Source: Echinococcus granulosus (lineage: Eukaryota > Platyhelminthes > Cestoda > Cyclophyllidea > Taeniidae). From it: 64,000 nt of DNA. The stretch is from NCBI RefSeq assembly GCF_000524195.1, contig NW_020170403.1, positions 343,291-407,290 on the forward strand, read 5' to 3'. Below, piece after piece: positions 54,101-64,000 of the stretch. The translations under genes were made by a program, and so were the position numbers. How positions within the stretch are numbered: the first letter of the stretch is position 1; every line of letters starts with the position of its first letter. The notes under the pieces were generated by a model. It was not told the origin of the DNA. It did no database searches and worked only from the letters and a program-made list of their open reading frames with translations.

Positions 54101-57100
54101 GCCTGCTTACCTTCTTGCCTTCCTCTCTTGCCAAATTGCACAGTACTGCGTTTTCACAAGCCTATTCTCTCCCTCGCTCTCTCTCTAATGCAATCTGGCA
54201 CCAGAAACCGAGCACGGTCACCGCCGCTGGTGCTCCTGCCGCTACCATTGGAAAAGCACCATAGATAGAGCGAGAGAGAAAGTGCTAAAGCATTTCATAT
54301 GCGCCGGTCTGGTAGAGATGGTATTCGTAGCAGTTCAATAAATACAATGTGAGAAATTGAAATTCCAACATTTTTGTGCGAATCGTTCACGTGGTGATGG
54401 GTTATAATCATCTCAGTTCGGTGAGGGTTCTCATTTTAACCAATTTGCGGCCTAATATAGCAATAAATGGAGTGGGACTTTTTCGATCAGAAAAGAAAAA
54501 AAATGCCAACTCTGAGGCTTCTTTTAGCGGCAGTGAATGCTACACCGCAGAAGAAGGAGGGGGAGGAGAAAATCGACATTGAGAGCTTCATCAGCGGCGT
54601 TCGTGCTCGTGGTGGAACGTAAGTTGGGTTTGTTTCCGTTCACCATGATAATTTTCTCTCCCCCCTTTAGACTTGTCATCGCAAAACAGAAGAACGTGAG
54701 TGAAGCGGCTAGGGAACTCAGCGTTAATGTCGGTGATATTCTTGAGGTAATTTTGTTTTGGTATCTTTCGCCTACACTTCAACAAGGCATGTTGTACTTT
54801 GTAAATAAATATTCTTATTACTCCAGTTGCGTCTCGCGCATTTTCCTTGCCTGGATGTTCATTTTAAGAGGCGTAAAATGATGTACTCCCTTCTGTTCAT
54901 AGGTCTTGGATGACAGTAGTGAGTGGTGCTGTTTGCGTACGCCAACCGGACAAACAGGCCACGTTCCACGTCGATGCATTGAGGTCCTTGAGGAGAATAT
55001 GGCAGGACCCAGTAGACGTTTACTTCCCCATGATCGCTCCAAGTCGCCACGGGAGAAGAAAATATCCATTTCTAAGCGTAGCAGCGCAACGTCACGCAAG
55101 TTCAAAAAAGCTCCTCAGGAACCTGATATTGATATCTCTGAAACCACCAGTACGGATGAAAATTACGATGGCGGAGACTACGTGCGTCAAAGTACTCCTA
55201 GTCGCACAATAAGGCACCACTCTTGCGTTTCCTGTTGTGACGGCGGAGTCCATTCCTGCCACCATCATCACCACTCTATGTCACCTCCGAGACAAGAATC
55301 CATGGCTGTAGCTACGGGTCAGCAGTATCAACCAATGAACGTACAGCCTTTGCAACAGCGTCCCACTGGCCAGCCAATCATTCATCAGGGTACAAATGGT
55401 CAACCATCGGTCATTGTGGTTCCCTCGGCGCCCAGTCAACCGGCTCCTCCTAGGCCCCCTCCTGTGCACTATTTGGTGACTCCACCGGCCCCAGCTCCAC
55501 CACCACCTCCACCAGCGCCACAGCCGCTCATTGTTCCCGTGCCTTATCCTATGCAACAACCGATGATCCAGGCGCCTATGATGGCACCGCCTACGATGGC
55601 ACCAACTATGATGCCACCGCCTACGATGGCACCAACTATGATGCCACCGCCTATGATGCAGCCTAACATGGGATCCTATGGAATCTACGGCCCACTTTCA
55701 CGTGGAACACCAGCTCCCATGGATCCCTTCTATGATGGCTACACAAATTTCGAAGGAGGGTTTGGACGAAGACCCTCATCGCCTTCACCTAGAAGGAGCC
55801 CGCGACACAAACAGAGGGGCAATGGGAGGAGGAAGAAGAAGGGTGATCGGTCAAAGAGTGGCAGAGGCAGCAGTAGTAGTAGTAGTAGCAGCAGTAGCAG
55901 CTCTAGTCGAAGCAGCTCTTCCAGTTCAGATGGAACAAAAGGGCGCTCAAAGGGTAAGAAGCACGCCAAGTCAAAGAAGTCAAATATTCCACAGGCTCCG
56001 CCACCGCCACCACCTCCGCCCAAGGAAGACACTTATGGTAGGCGGGAGTTATATTGAACTACCTTTAATATTCCCTCTGAACAGTGAGAAAGCAGGGACT
56101 AAGTGAATTAAGCAACTCTTATTGGTTGACTAGGTGGGGTGAGCTATAAAAGGTACGAACACTAGCCTTTATGTCGAAGCTAAAATAACTCACGTTACTT
56201 TAACACGCCTTTAACAAGATACCATACATTTCGGCTTAGGTCATCTCTGGAGTTAAAAACCACTTTATTTGTTTAACCGACATGTTTCTTTGGTTGCCCT
56301 TTTTTTCTGACAAGTAAACTCATGTTTACCTGTGCTCCCTTCCATCTCTCTCTTTTAGATGTTGTTAATCAAACCGTTCGCAAGCAAAGGTTTTTGTCTC
56401 AGATGCCTGGTAAGTGGAGAATTGCAAAATTTTTAAAAGTTTCCACTTAAAGTAGACATAGGATTGTTGTTTTGCTTAAAGAGTAGTGATAGGATGAAAT
56501 AAAATCGAAAAAACCATCTTGATAGTGTGTATTTTGTCTTCCCTTCCCTCTCCCCTCCCTCAACTCTCCTTTCCCCATTTCTTCCTTCTCTCTCTGATTG
56601 CGTCGCCTCGTGGTAATAGGTATGCCATTCTATTGAGCTAAACCGTGGACATGCACATAATTGCTTATGGATACTCATTTTGCAATTAAATAGCCGTCTG
56701 AACTACTGCCCGCTACTCTAAGCCTCTTCAAGTGTTCCTTTTGGACATCCCCAAAGACGTCACCTATCCATCCATCCAGCCATCCACTGCAATCCTCCCA
56801 TTCCCCTGTCAATTCCTACACCCCCCTCCATATCCCCTCCTCGAATGACCTTCAAATAAATCACATTTCTTTGTTGCTTAATAACAACTCTGACTTTTGG
56901 TAGGATCGAGGCAGACAAGAGGTGCAGACACCCTGCTCTACCTTTAATTGGCGTCGCAAACAGGAGAGAGGCTCCGTGTGTGTGGGTGGTTTGTGGGGGA
57001 GAGGTGACAGGGTGGTGCTCTAAGGTGGTGAAGGGTTGGGGTTGGCGAAGTGTATTTCCTCCAAGCTTCCTATTTAGGTCCCCTGTCTCCCTAATAACAC

Positions 57101-57920
57101 TCTCAACTTTGTTATTTCCGCCTAGCCAATGCCAATTTGCCCCCTATAAATTGACACCCTCTTTTTTTCGTTTTTCCTTTCACGCTTTTTTTCAAGGCCA
57201 TAGACCGCGTAAGTCAAGAAACTGTTGCCTTTACTTCAACTTCCACTTGTTTTGCTTTCGGTTTGCTGTGCGCAACCATTTTAACAATTGCTGTGGCTAA
57301 CCCACTTTGTGCCTAATCGTCATGCTTTAAAAGTTTCTTGACATTGTTGAATCAGATCTCATCCAAAGTTGACTTTAGTGAAGAGGCATCATGTGAAGCA
57401 GTTGCTTAGTCGTTAAAAACGATCACGCAATTTGGATTTGTTAAATGCCTGATGGTGAGAAGGATGCTACTCGGATTACGCTTTCGCAACCGTATTATTT
57501 TCAAGCCTAACCGGGTGACCGCTGACCATATCCACCATCCGGAGCAGCTTGGGCTTATGAATGCTCTTTTATAATTCGCTAGCACCCCACATGGAGACGA
57601 TGAATAGGGAGTTGCAGGAGCGCATGAAGGCAATGCGTGAGGGCAACTCCAACGGGCTGAAGCCAGCATCACGTCGTAAGCTGGACGACACCTGGAACGC
57701 CTCTCAGGTCTCCTCCAACGGTGCCGATCCGGCCACGGAGATAGCTCGGTTGGCGAACAAGTTTGGCACCGCACAGGTTTGTCTAAAATCCTCATTTTTA
57801 CTACACTTACAGCCGGAGTTGTGACCTCCAACCGCATGCATGCCATTTGTTGTTGAAAAACGGATCACGGAAGACACCACAGTCTCAGCGTAATTCCATC
57901 TTCCTTTTCAGGCGAGCTGA
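48193..57920 (+). CDS. EPS8: EPS8-like adaptor (PTB - EPS8 core - SH3), lacking SAM-like C-terminus
   Basis: EPS8 proteins link receptor signalling (Abi1/Sos1/Rac) to actin capping and bundling. Modelled exons: 48193-48596, 48634-48739, 48779-48905, 49844-50177, 52840-52906, 53064-53106, 53229-53240, 54528-54618, 54671-54746, 54903-56037, 56359-56409, 57197-57208, 57583-57776, 57912-57920; 886 codons in one frame. The N-terminal part (to about residue 145) fits the PTB fold region. The central block LTPPSYEAALAHVERIR..LKDHIKDPGPGELL..SFWQSLGDAW is the EPS8 core and is the most secure part. The SH3 (about 395-450) has ARELSVNVGDILEVLDDSSE and GQTGHVPRRCIEV. Then come some 350 residues of Pro/Met/Ser/His low complexity. 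A segment HMETMNRELQERMKAMREG corresponds to the stretch before the SAM-like domain in vertebrate EPS8, but the frame ends 45 residues later. The start ATG is provisional because exon 1 begins at a splice acceptor (48181). The two 12-nt exons are tentative. Confidence 0.8.
49844..50177 (+). other. EPS8 core exon
   Basis: This 334-nt exon (phase 1 in, phase 2 out) carries the most diagnostic EPS8 sequence: a PPxxEF-like start (LTPPSYEAALAHVERIR), then helices with LKDHIKDPGPGELLNRLFESL, and the SLGDAW block that matches the SLGGTW block of vertebrate EPS8. Donor GTGAGT at 50178. Confidence 0.85.
51548..52641 (+). pseudogene. Cluster of coding-like short frames in EPS8 intron 4, possibly a decayed nested gene
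   Basis: Inside the 2.66-kb intron 4 several short segments look more protein-like than their surroundings but do not join. They are: an ATG in a strong context (GCCACCATGG, 51548-51637, 29 codons), a basic ATG frame at 51711-51785 (24 codons, MPHKRRAPAAKSKGR...), a frame at about 52236-52350 containing EPFDDWHLHETLKDAKLWEV, and two frames at 52390-52641. No family is recognised and splice phases do not fit EPS8. It may be a decayed retrocopy or chance. Confidence 0.25.
55587..55646 (+). repeat. Two tandem 30-bp coding repeats in EPS8 exon 10
   Basis: The 30-base unit encoding PPTMAPTMMP is present twice without change at the nucleotide level and is followed by a partial third copy. It lies in the Pro/Met-rich stretch, upstream of a poly-Ser run (near 55873-55925) and an eight-Pro run (near 55995-56020). 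Identity at the DNA level suggests recent slippage. Confidence 0.75.
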
Positions 57921-58410
57921 ACACCTCGCATTCGAGAAGAGCACTGTGGGATATGAGTGCCCCCTAAAGTTCTCATTCTCTCCCCCACCCCCTTCTCTTA
58001 ACTTTTAGACTTATATGACTTGTCATTTTGTTTTTTTTTTCCCTTATTCCCATTTTTTTTTTCCTTTTTGATGTATTCTGCTAATTGAGTAACGCCACTA
58101 GACGCTGGCTTTCTGCTGTTCCCCTCTTAAATCGCATCTCCAAATCAGTATTTTTCTAGCATATGAGAAATATATGTGTATGTATTGTCGTGTATTAAGT
58201 CGCCTTTCCTTCTTCTTATTCTTCTACCTGACTGCCTTGCACTCGTCTTTCCTTGACTTTTTTCCCGCAATCGCGCTTTCGGTGTGCTCTTGTCGCCCCT
58301 CTCCCTTTGCAAGCTCCAAGACTTGTAACGGTGGTGTCAATACAAATGACCTTCCCCTAATCCTAGACAAAAATCCGGCATTGCGATCGGTTTGAGATGA
58401 GACTTAAAAA

Positions 58411-58416
58411 AATAAA
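58411..58416 (+). terminator. Candidate polyadenylation signal AATAAA for the EPS8-like gene
   Basis: The first clean AATAAA on the plus strand that I found after the EPS8 stop, about 490 bases downstream. T-rich sequence follows at 58450-58465. Position and spacing are plausible but not proven. Confidence 0.35.
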
Positions 58417-59193
58417 TACGGACACAAGAACTTTGTCATATTATAAAGTTACTCGTTTTTTTGCTCAGTAACAAATTGTTCTTTCCCCTAATCCGGATAT
58501 TCCAGCGTTCCAGAGGCTAAGAACTTCGAGGCTTGCTTCATTGAAGTGCCAGTAAACTGGAGATAGAGTCACGTAGGAATAGGTGGTAATCATGGTGACG
58601 CAAGCAGATGGAGGGGTGGGTGAGACATCACCGTGAGTCTACTCACAAAGTGCCTTTTGGCAGCCGGGCTTGTGTGTGTGCGTGTATGCACAGGTGGGAA
58701 GAAAAGAGGCCTGCCAACGAAACGGTGCAATCTCATCAAGCTCTTCTCTTACTTGAGCTGACGCATCAACTAATTGATAACGGGTATTGCGCCCGTGTCA
58801 AACTGACACCCATGAGCAGTTGGCAGTCCCCTCAAGTAGTCGAGGGGACCGTTGTCTAGGCGAGGCGTGTGTGTGTGCCACGGCGACTGGCATCGATTTT
58901 GGGGCGTGCCAATCAAACGCGCGTAGCTGCTGTGGTGGTGTACGTAGGCAGAGTCTCAACTGAAATTTGTTGTGATGCGCGTCTGCTGATTCCGCTATTT
59001 ACTGCTAGTGCCACGGATTAGTACTTTGCTCGGCAATAAGCTCTACCCGCCTACTTATTGGGGCACCAAACAACCTCCCGCTACCCCTTTAACCGCAGAA
59101 GCAGTGAACATTCAGGGAGTGAAGTGTTGGAAGCTGATGAAGGTAAAGTGTACCTAAATGGGGTATTAGAAAGTACCATCCAGTCAGAAGTAG

Positions 59194-59369
59194 TGTAATA
59201 CCTTGGTTGTTCAAATCTTCGTTTTGGTTTTGCGGTCACTGAAGGCTCGGCTGAGTGGCATAACCTCCGAGTCATAGTAGTAGCTACCTCCCCCCAGCCC
59301 TTCTGTATGTCAGCACCACATTTCCTGTCCGAGTATTGTGGCTTCTTTCGGATTCAGAAAAACCCTACA
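59194..59369 (+). mobile_element. Solo LTR of the TRIM family
   Basis: Begins TGTAATACCTTGG and ends ACCCTACA. Shared blocks are CAGCCCTTCTGTATGTCAGCA and CTGTCCGAGTATTGTGGCTTC, plus a TTCAGAAAAACC end. It belongs with the diverged subfamily at 16697-17727. Flanks do not show a clear target duplication and no internal region follows. Confidence 0.55.
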
Positions 59370-60557
59370 TTCAGTTATGAGGACCAGTTGATTGGAAAAC
59401 AATCGTCACTCTGTACTCGACCCACGAAAAAGCGGTAAATTTTCAGTTCCTCTGATTTAAGTGCTATAAAGGCGGGGGAGCGTGATGAATTCGGGTGCCT
59501 TTGAGGCACGAGGCGATGATTCACCTCACCTCGTCAGGCTCTTGTAGGCGTTGTGGTGGCAAGTGAACTCATGCCACCCCAGCTGCGACAATGACAAGGC
59601 CGCAAATGTAATATAATCCGCAACACTCGCACATGCGTGAAAGCGGATAAAGGGGCTTGCCGCACAGGCAATGATAGTTGTTTCACGAGGCATTGGAGAA
59701 TGAAAATTGTGTCTATTTTAATTAAAGCGGTAATATTACAGATGAGGGAGAGAGAACAAATTCGATTAAATGCGCAGTACTATATTTGCGCGAAAAACGG
59801 CGATCTGGATTTTTTTTTCACAAGTTACTCCAAGTAGGCAATAAAGTTTGCCTGCCGGGTGTGTGTACTTTTGGATGAAGTGTTCTACACCTTGCCATCT
59901 TATCGTGCTATACGCGAGTCGATGCTTTATCCTAGAGGGCTCAACCTTTGAGGGAAGGTAATTTAAAGGAAGAATTAGTGGCTACCAAAGACCAAGTCAC
60001 TTCAAACAGCCTTCTTTGCCATTGAAACTCTATCAGATCTGAAAGTAGCCAGGCCTGACTCTAGTTTGGAGTCGCCTCAAAGCAATTCCCTAACTTGCCG
60101 AAGGATCGGATCCGTCGCCTAGGATCTGCTAACTTTCAGATTCAGGTAGAAAACGGGTAATCTTAGGCACAGCCATTGCGTTCCCGTGCAATTCTACTTG
60201 GTTGGAATGTGACCTCACATATTCGTACTTTTGAAGCAAATTTTCATTAAACTGGCTACCGCTGCATTCACTAGCATGCCTATCTTTGTACCACTCGACA
60301 ATCACAATTTAAAGTGGGTTAGAAGCCGAAAAGTAGAAATTTACCCAAAAAATTAGAAAAAAAAACCATGAAAGTAACTCAACAGCAGAATGAGAACGGG
60401 TATAAAGGTGGATTGATTCGCAAGCAAACTGCAACAAAGCCAATGCCATTGAAAGCCGCGCATCCGCTTGCCCAAATGTAAAAGGTCACAAAAACAAAAG
60501 CAATCATTTACTTAAGTAAAACTGTCCAAAAACTGTACAGCGCAAAATGCCCACTAG

Positions 60558-63254
60558 TCACTTCGGTCGCGGAGTATTCAGACCGTATTTGGCCTTGAGG
60601 TGATCAAGGGTCTCGCGTTTCTTGTCCACGTCGGCCTTCTTGAATTGCTGCAGTAAAAAATTGAATTAGAACGGTCAAATTTAAATTTACGAGAAAGTAG
60701 TCCTCAACGCAAATCGGCCTTTGCATTGGCGCCACAAGGATTTGCCACCAGACTCACAGACTTTCTGTAAACCCACAGTAAAGCTAATTTCGGACCTGAG
60801 TCCCTTAATTTCCTTCATCTATTCTAAGGCTAAGACATTAGACATTAATCGTTCACATTTCTTCAAAGAGTAAAAACAGTAAGGGGACTCCAAATTTTCG
60901 CACACCTTAACGACTGAGAGAAGGTCGAGAATGTCAGAAGTAGAAACGCTCAGCAGAACTTGAGCACCCATCAAACTCAACAAAACCAAAAACGAAATGG
61001 GGGTGGCATGTGACTCTGAATGGGTAAAGGACTTATCCCAGTTTTCATCTGAGCACAAGTTATGATTTTAATTGTAAAACACGAGACTTCTAGAGGCTTA
61101 CGAGTGTGCATGCGTGTGCACGAGCACCTCTCTACGTGATGCGATCTTAAAAGGTTAGACTGCCTGCAAGAAGGCCATAATGGATGATTACCTCCAGTGC
61201 CATAAATAGACGATTCACTTTATCTATGATTACTCAGCAACCTTCTGAAGAATACATCAAATTATGTAACTAACCAATTAACGGGGGTCGGATAAATCGC
61301 AGACAATTATTTTGAGTGGTAGACCTTCAATCTGGTGATGTGACTGATAACAAGTTCCATTAGCTGTTTTCACGGTTCAATTAAAACCACTCCATCAAAA
61401 AAAGATGACGAAGTTTCTAGCAATCTGACAAAAGGTGGCAAGTGCATGCTAGCAACTATGACGTGGCGATTCAGTCTGGTGCCTAAGAGAGGTACTGAAG
61501 TTCAAATTGCCTTATGAGTAAATGAAATTTTGGTGTACTCGGAACAGGGAAGTGCTCTTTCGTTTTAGAAACACGCACGAGAGGCCACCCGAAAGGTGCT
61601 ATTTGTCTAACCTATTTATCAAGTGTTAACGCGTTTTCAAAGATTAAACACAAGTCTTAAACCATTCGAGTGCTGCAAAGTAACAAGTGAGAAGTTGTAC
61701 AATTTTGAATAACAAAACACAGCAATGAATAGAATTTCAAACAAAGCTCATTGGTAAGATAGATTTGAAAGACATTAATAAGAATTTTGCATCTTTCAAT
61801 GAGTCATGGCCTACTTTGACTTACTTAAGTTAACTTTCAAGTAAGTCTACAAAATTGGGATTTATAAAGGAATAGTCCTTTTGGAAGTCTCTGATACGCC
61901 CTACCTTTAACTTATCAGTAAGTAGAAATAATCCACCAGAACGGATTGGATAGACTGTGCTAGGATGATTATTAAGGTACTCAATTTACAAAAGGTAGTC
62001 AAATTATTTGAAGATATCAATAAACAAAAGTATACCAAAAGGAATTTAAAATGACTTGTTCGGGAATTCGAAATAGAGCAGTCAAAAATCTGCAAATTAG
62101 TGCAGCATCAAATTGTTGCCAAAAATACCGCGTATAAAGTGAGATCACACCGTTACCAGTTTTGCGACGAACTTCAATGTGAGAGCGGCTTGCAACCTAT
62201 TATTTGAAAACACCCCAAACTTGTATATCAGTCCCTCGGATACAGCGGCTATTAATTGAACAAGTCCAAAACCCAACTTCATCGTGTGTCTAGGATAAAA
62301 TTTCACCTGTATCCACACATAGAATAAATATATATGCGCACAGCAAAACTCCCCTGAGTAAAGGAAGGATGAGACAACCAGGAAATAGAGTGAATAAGTC
62401 AGGAAATATGCTGCAATGCTTATGCAATCTACGATGCATTTCATCCATGATGTTTGCCTTGAAGCCAAGCAGAACAGCGGACCATAGACATTGGAAATAA
62501 AGGATATTGCAATATTTCAAGAAAAGAAGGCATCCGAAACCCCACCTTGTTTCTCTGATAGTAGAGTACAACCAAGTACCGATTGCACACATTGAAACCG
62601 CTGAGGTGATCACAAGCATTTTTCGCATCGAAAATGTCCTCGTAGACTACCAATGCAGTACCTTTGGTTTCTGGCGTGTTCCCAACTCGAATTTGACGAA
62701 TTGCGCCGTATTTACCAAAGATGTCATACATATCCTCTGCGGATATGTTGTAAGGGAGATTTTTTACGAGTAGAATTCGATTTACCTCTGGAGGAAGGCG
62801 AATCTGAACGCAGAACAAAAATATTGGTTTTATAAACCATACTGATCTTAAATAACCCACATCAATATTAAAGTAGAACTCACAAAGCATTTGTACTCCT
62901 GTGGCTAGGTTACGTAACTTGAGACAAATATAAAATAACGACGCATGAAGCTAAGTCAATGGGGGGGGGTTTCAACCACTTATTAGCTAATTTACCAATA
63001 GTTCATACAGGAAGTCAGAAGACGGTAGTAGACAATCAAGTTGGACCACAATTCCACGTGCATTTGAACGCCAATGCGTAGAACATAAGCCTATTTTGCT
63101 GTATAAAGATTAACTAGAGGATGTTCCGGGGATGCTATCTAATCTGTTTCCATAAAATGAACATAAGATGGTTAATTCACATGCAAGAAACAGTAACAAC
63201 AAACAAGCACGTTATGTGTCGAGGACGCACCGAAGGACGCTTTCCGAGAGCCAT
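60558..63254 (-). CDS. SF3B6: Splicing factor 3B subunit 6 (SF3B6, p14), branch-point RNA-binding protein
   Basis: SF3B6 is an RRM protein in the SF3b part of U2 snRNP that contacts the branch adenosine and SF3B1. Three exons on the minus strand give 123 residues (human 125): exon 1 63231-63254 (MALGKRPS), exon 2 62546-62803, exon 3 60558-60647 with TGA. All junctions are phase 0; introns are 427 and 1898 nt. Exon 2 is nearly identical to the animal protein: [39 protein letters not shown] and [20 protein letters not shown], covering both RNP motifs. Exon 3 encodes the Lys-rich tail [22 protein letters not shown]. Exon 1 was chosen because it has an ATG, a GTGCGT donor, the right phase and a length close to the ten residues of the human start; it is the only uncertain part. 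The gene converges with EPS8. Confidence 0.9.
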
Positions 63255-64000
63255 TGCAGCGATTAACGTTGAGTTTTACGCCTTTAGTAGGATCAATCTA
63301 AACGAACACACTGTCAGTTTGTAAACCACAGCTTCACGTATTTGAATGTGCCTAAATTGCATATTTTTATGCATGTGATTATTATGCAATAATTTGCATT
63401 ATTTTACGTCGGGATTCCAAAAATTATTTAAAGTGTTTAGTAAAGATCCATAATTCCAGTAAAAAATGTTTCTGTTAGAACAGTCCCTACACATTCAAAC
63501 ACCTTTTTCGCTGAAGATTTTGTATACATCCTTAATTTTATACGCTTTTTAAGGCCAAATCTGTCAATCTAGCAAAGAAATTGTGCAATCAGTTGGTAAG
63601 CTTCTCTGTAATTTCTACTGAGTTTCCGATCTAAAATCACGTTCAGAAATCGCATTTTACTCCTTTACTATTGCTTTGTTAACGGATTTTTAGTCTTAAA
63701 AGTGAGGGTTGTAACTTTCGAGTCCTCCCTAAAGGCATTAAGATAACCTGTCACGGAGAAATTTTATTATTAACGTACAGAGAGCTCAAAGTCTGTATAC
63801 TTGAATGGCGTGTTATACTCCTAAGCGAAAGTACAACCTACGGACTCTGAAAAACCCGCATATTTAGGCATACGAATAAACAAAATACCAAAATATTCTT
63901 TATGTCTCTTTCCGTCTATGAACGTCATTACCAGTGTTCTCTTTGGTTCATCTTTGGTGTTTTAAATCATAGCTTGGTTTGTGATTTAGAAACCATCCCC
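63255..64000. other. Region upstream of SF3B6; no gene seen
   Basis: Presumed 5' flank of the minus-strand SF3B6 gene and whatever lies beyond. AT-rich, with no exon-like segment or recognisable promoter element. Confidence 0.4.

Larger units (their letters stand above)
57921..60557. other. Convergent intergenic region between EPS8 and SF3B6
   Basis: Contains the EPS8 3' untranslated region and, from the other side, that of SF3B6. Pyrimidine-rich runs lie at 57960-58090. Apart from the polyadenylation signal candidate and the LTR listed separately I see no gene. In particular I find no exon encoding an EPS8 SAM-like domain. Confidence 0.5.

Noticed and set aside
55739..56032. Minus-strand frame rich in Leu and Gly
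   Set aside because: Reverse complement of the poly-Ser and poly-Pro codons of EPS8 exon 10.
57777..57824. Read-through end of EPS8 into intron 13 (VCLKSSFLL..)
   Set aside because: The GTTTGT donor and the later TTCCTTTTCAG acceptor give a phase-correct last exon; the read-through remains possible as a minor form.

Overview
The window is animal nuclear DNA, most likely from a parasitic flatworm (Platyhelminthes), with a tapeworm or close relative as the favoured source. The reasons are multi-exon genes with very small introns (29-40 nt) near their 5' ends and large introns further on, animal-specific products (MO25/CAB39, a fibrillar collagen, EPS8), an acetyl-CoA hydrolase/CoA-transferase of the type used for mitochondrial acetate production by helminths, and many copies of a short LTR element like the TRIM elements known from tapeworms. 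Species cannot be named from sequence alone. One 100-base run of N (40295-40394) is an assembly gap.

Layout. 1-8.5 kb: no gene seen; a nested cluster of LTR/TRIM copies lies at 5.6-7.4 kb. 8.5-14.3 kb (+): CAB39/MO25, six exons, 356 codons. 14.3-25.7 kb: gene-poor, with a decayed TRIM (16.7-17.8 kb) and two more LTRs. 25.7-39.2 kb (+): a complete type V/XI-like fibrillar procollagen, 23 exons and 1674 codons, with signal peptide, TSPN domain, minor helix, an uninterrupted major helix of 338 Gly-X-Y triplets and a C-propeptide. 39.2-41.1 kb: intergenic, with decayed LTR pieces and the gap. 41.1-44.9 kb (+): mitochondrial acetyl-CoA hydrolase/transferase family, eight exons, 483 codons. 46.3-47.3 kb: the best preserved TRIM, with two LTRs, primer-binding-site-like sequence, polypurine tract and 4-bp target duplication. 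48.2-57.9 kb (+): EPS8-like actin-signalling adaptor, 14 exons and 886 codons as modelled. 60.6-63.3 kb (-): SF3B6 (p14), the branch-point protein of U2 snRNP, convergent with EPS8.

The genes do not form a pathway; they are ordinary neighbours in a eukaryotic genome. Exon models were built by hand from splice signals and homology. For CAB39, the collagen, the CoA-transferase, EPS8 and SF3B6 the chosen splice phases give a continuous open frame divisible by three, which is strong internal support. The least certain parts are the 5' end of EPS8, its two 12-nt microexons, and the first exon of SF3B6.

The most interesting signals are: a multi-copy TRIM/solo-LTR family with nested and tandem copies; a fibrillar collagen that keeps the helix length of vertebrate chains but lacks exactly the two C-propeptide cysteines used for interchain bonds; a CoA-transferase homologue with Asp where the family has its catalytic Glu; an EPS8 without the C-terminal SAM-like actin domain; and a 5'-to-3' increase in intron size in three unrelated genes.
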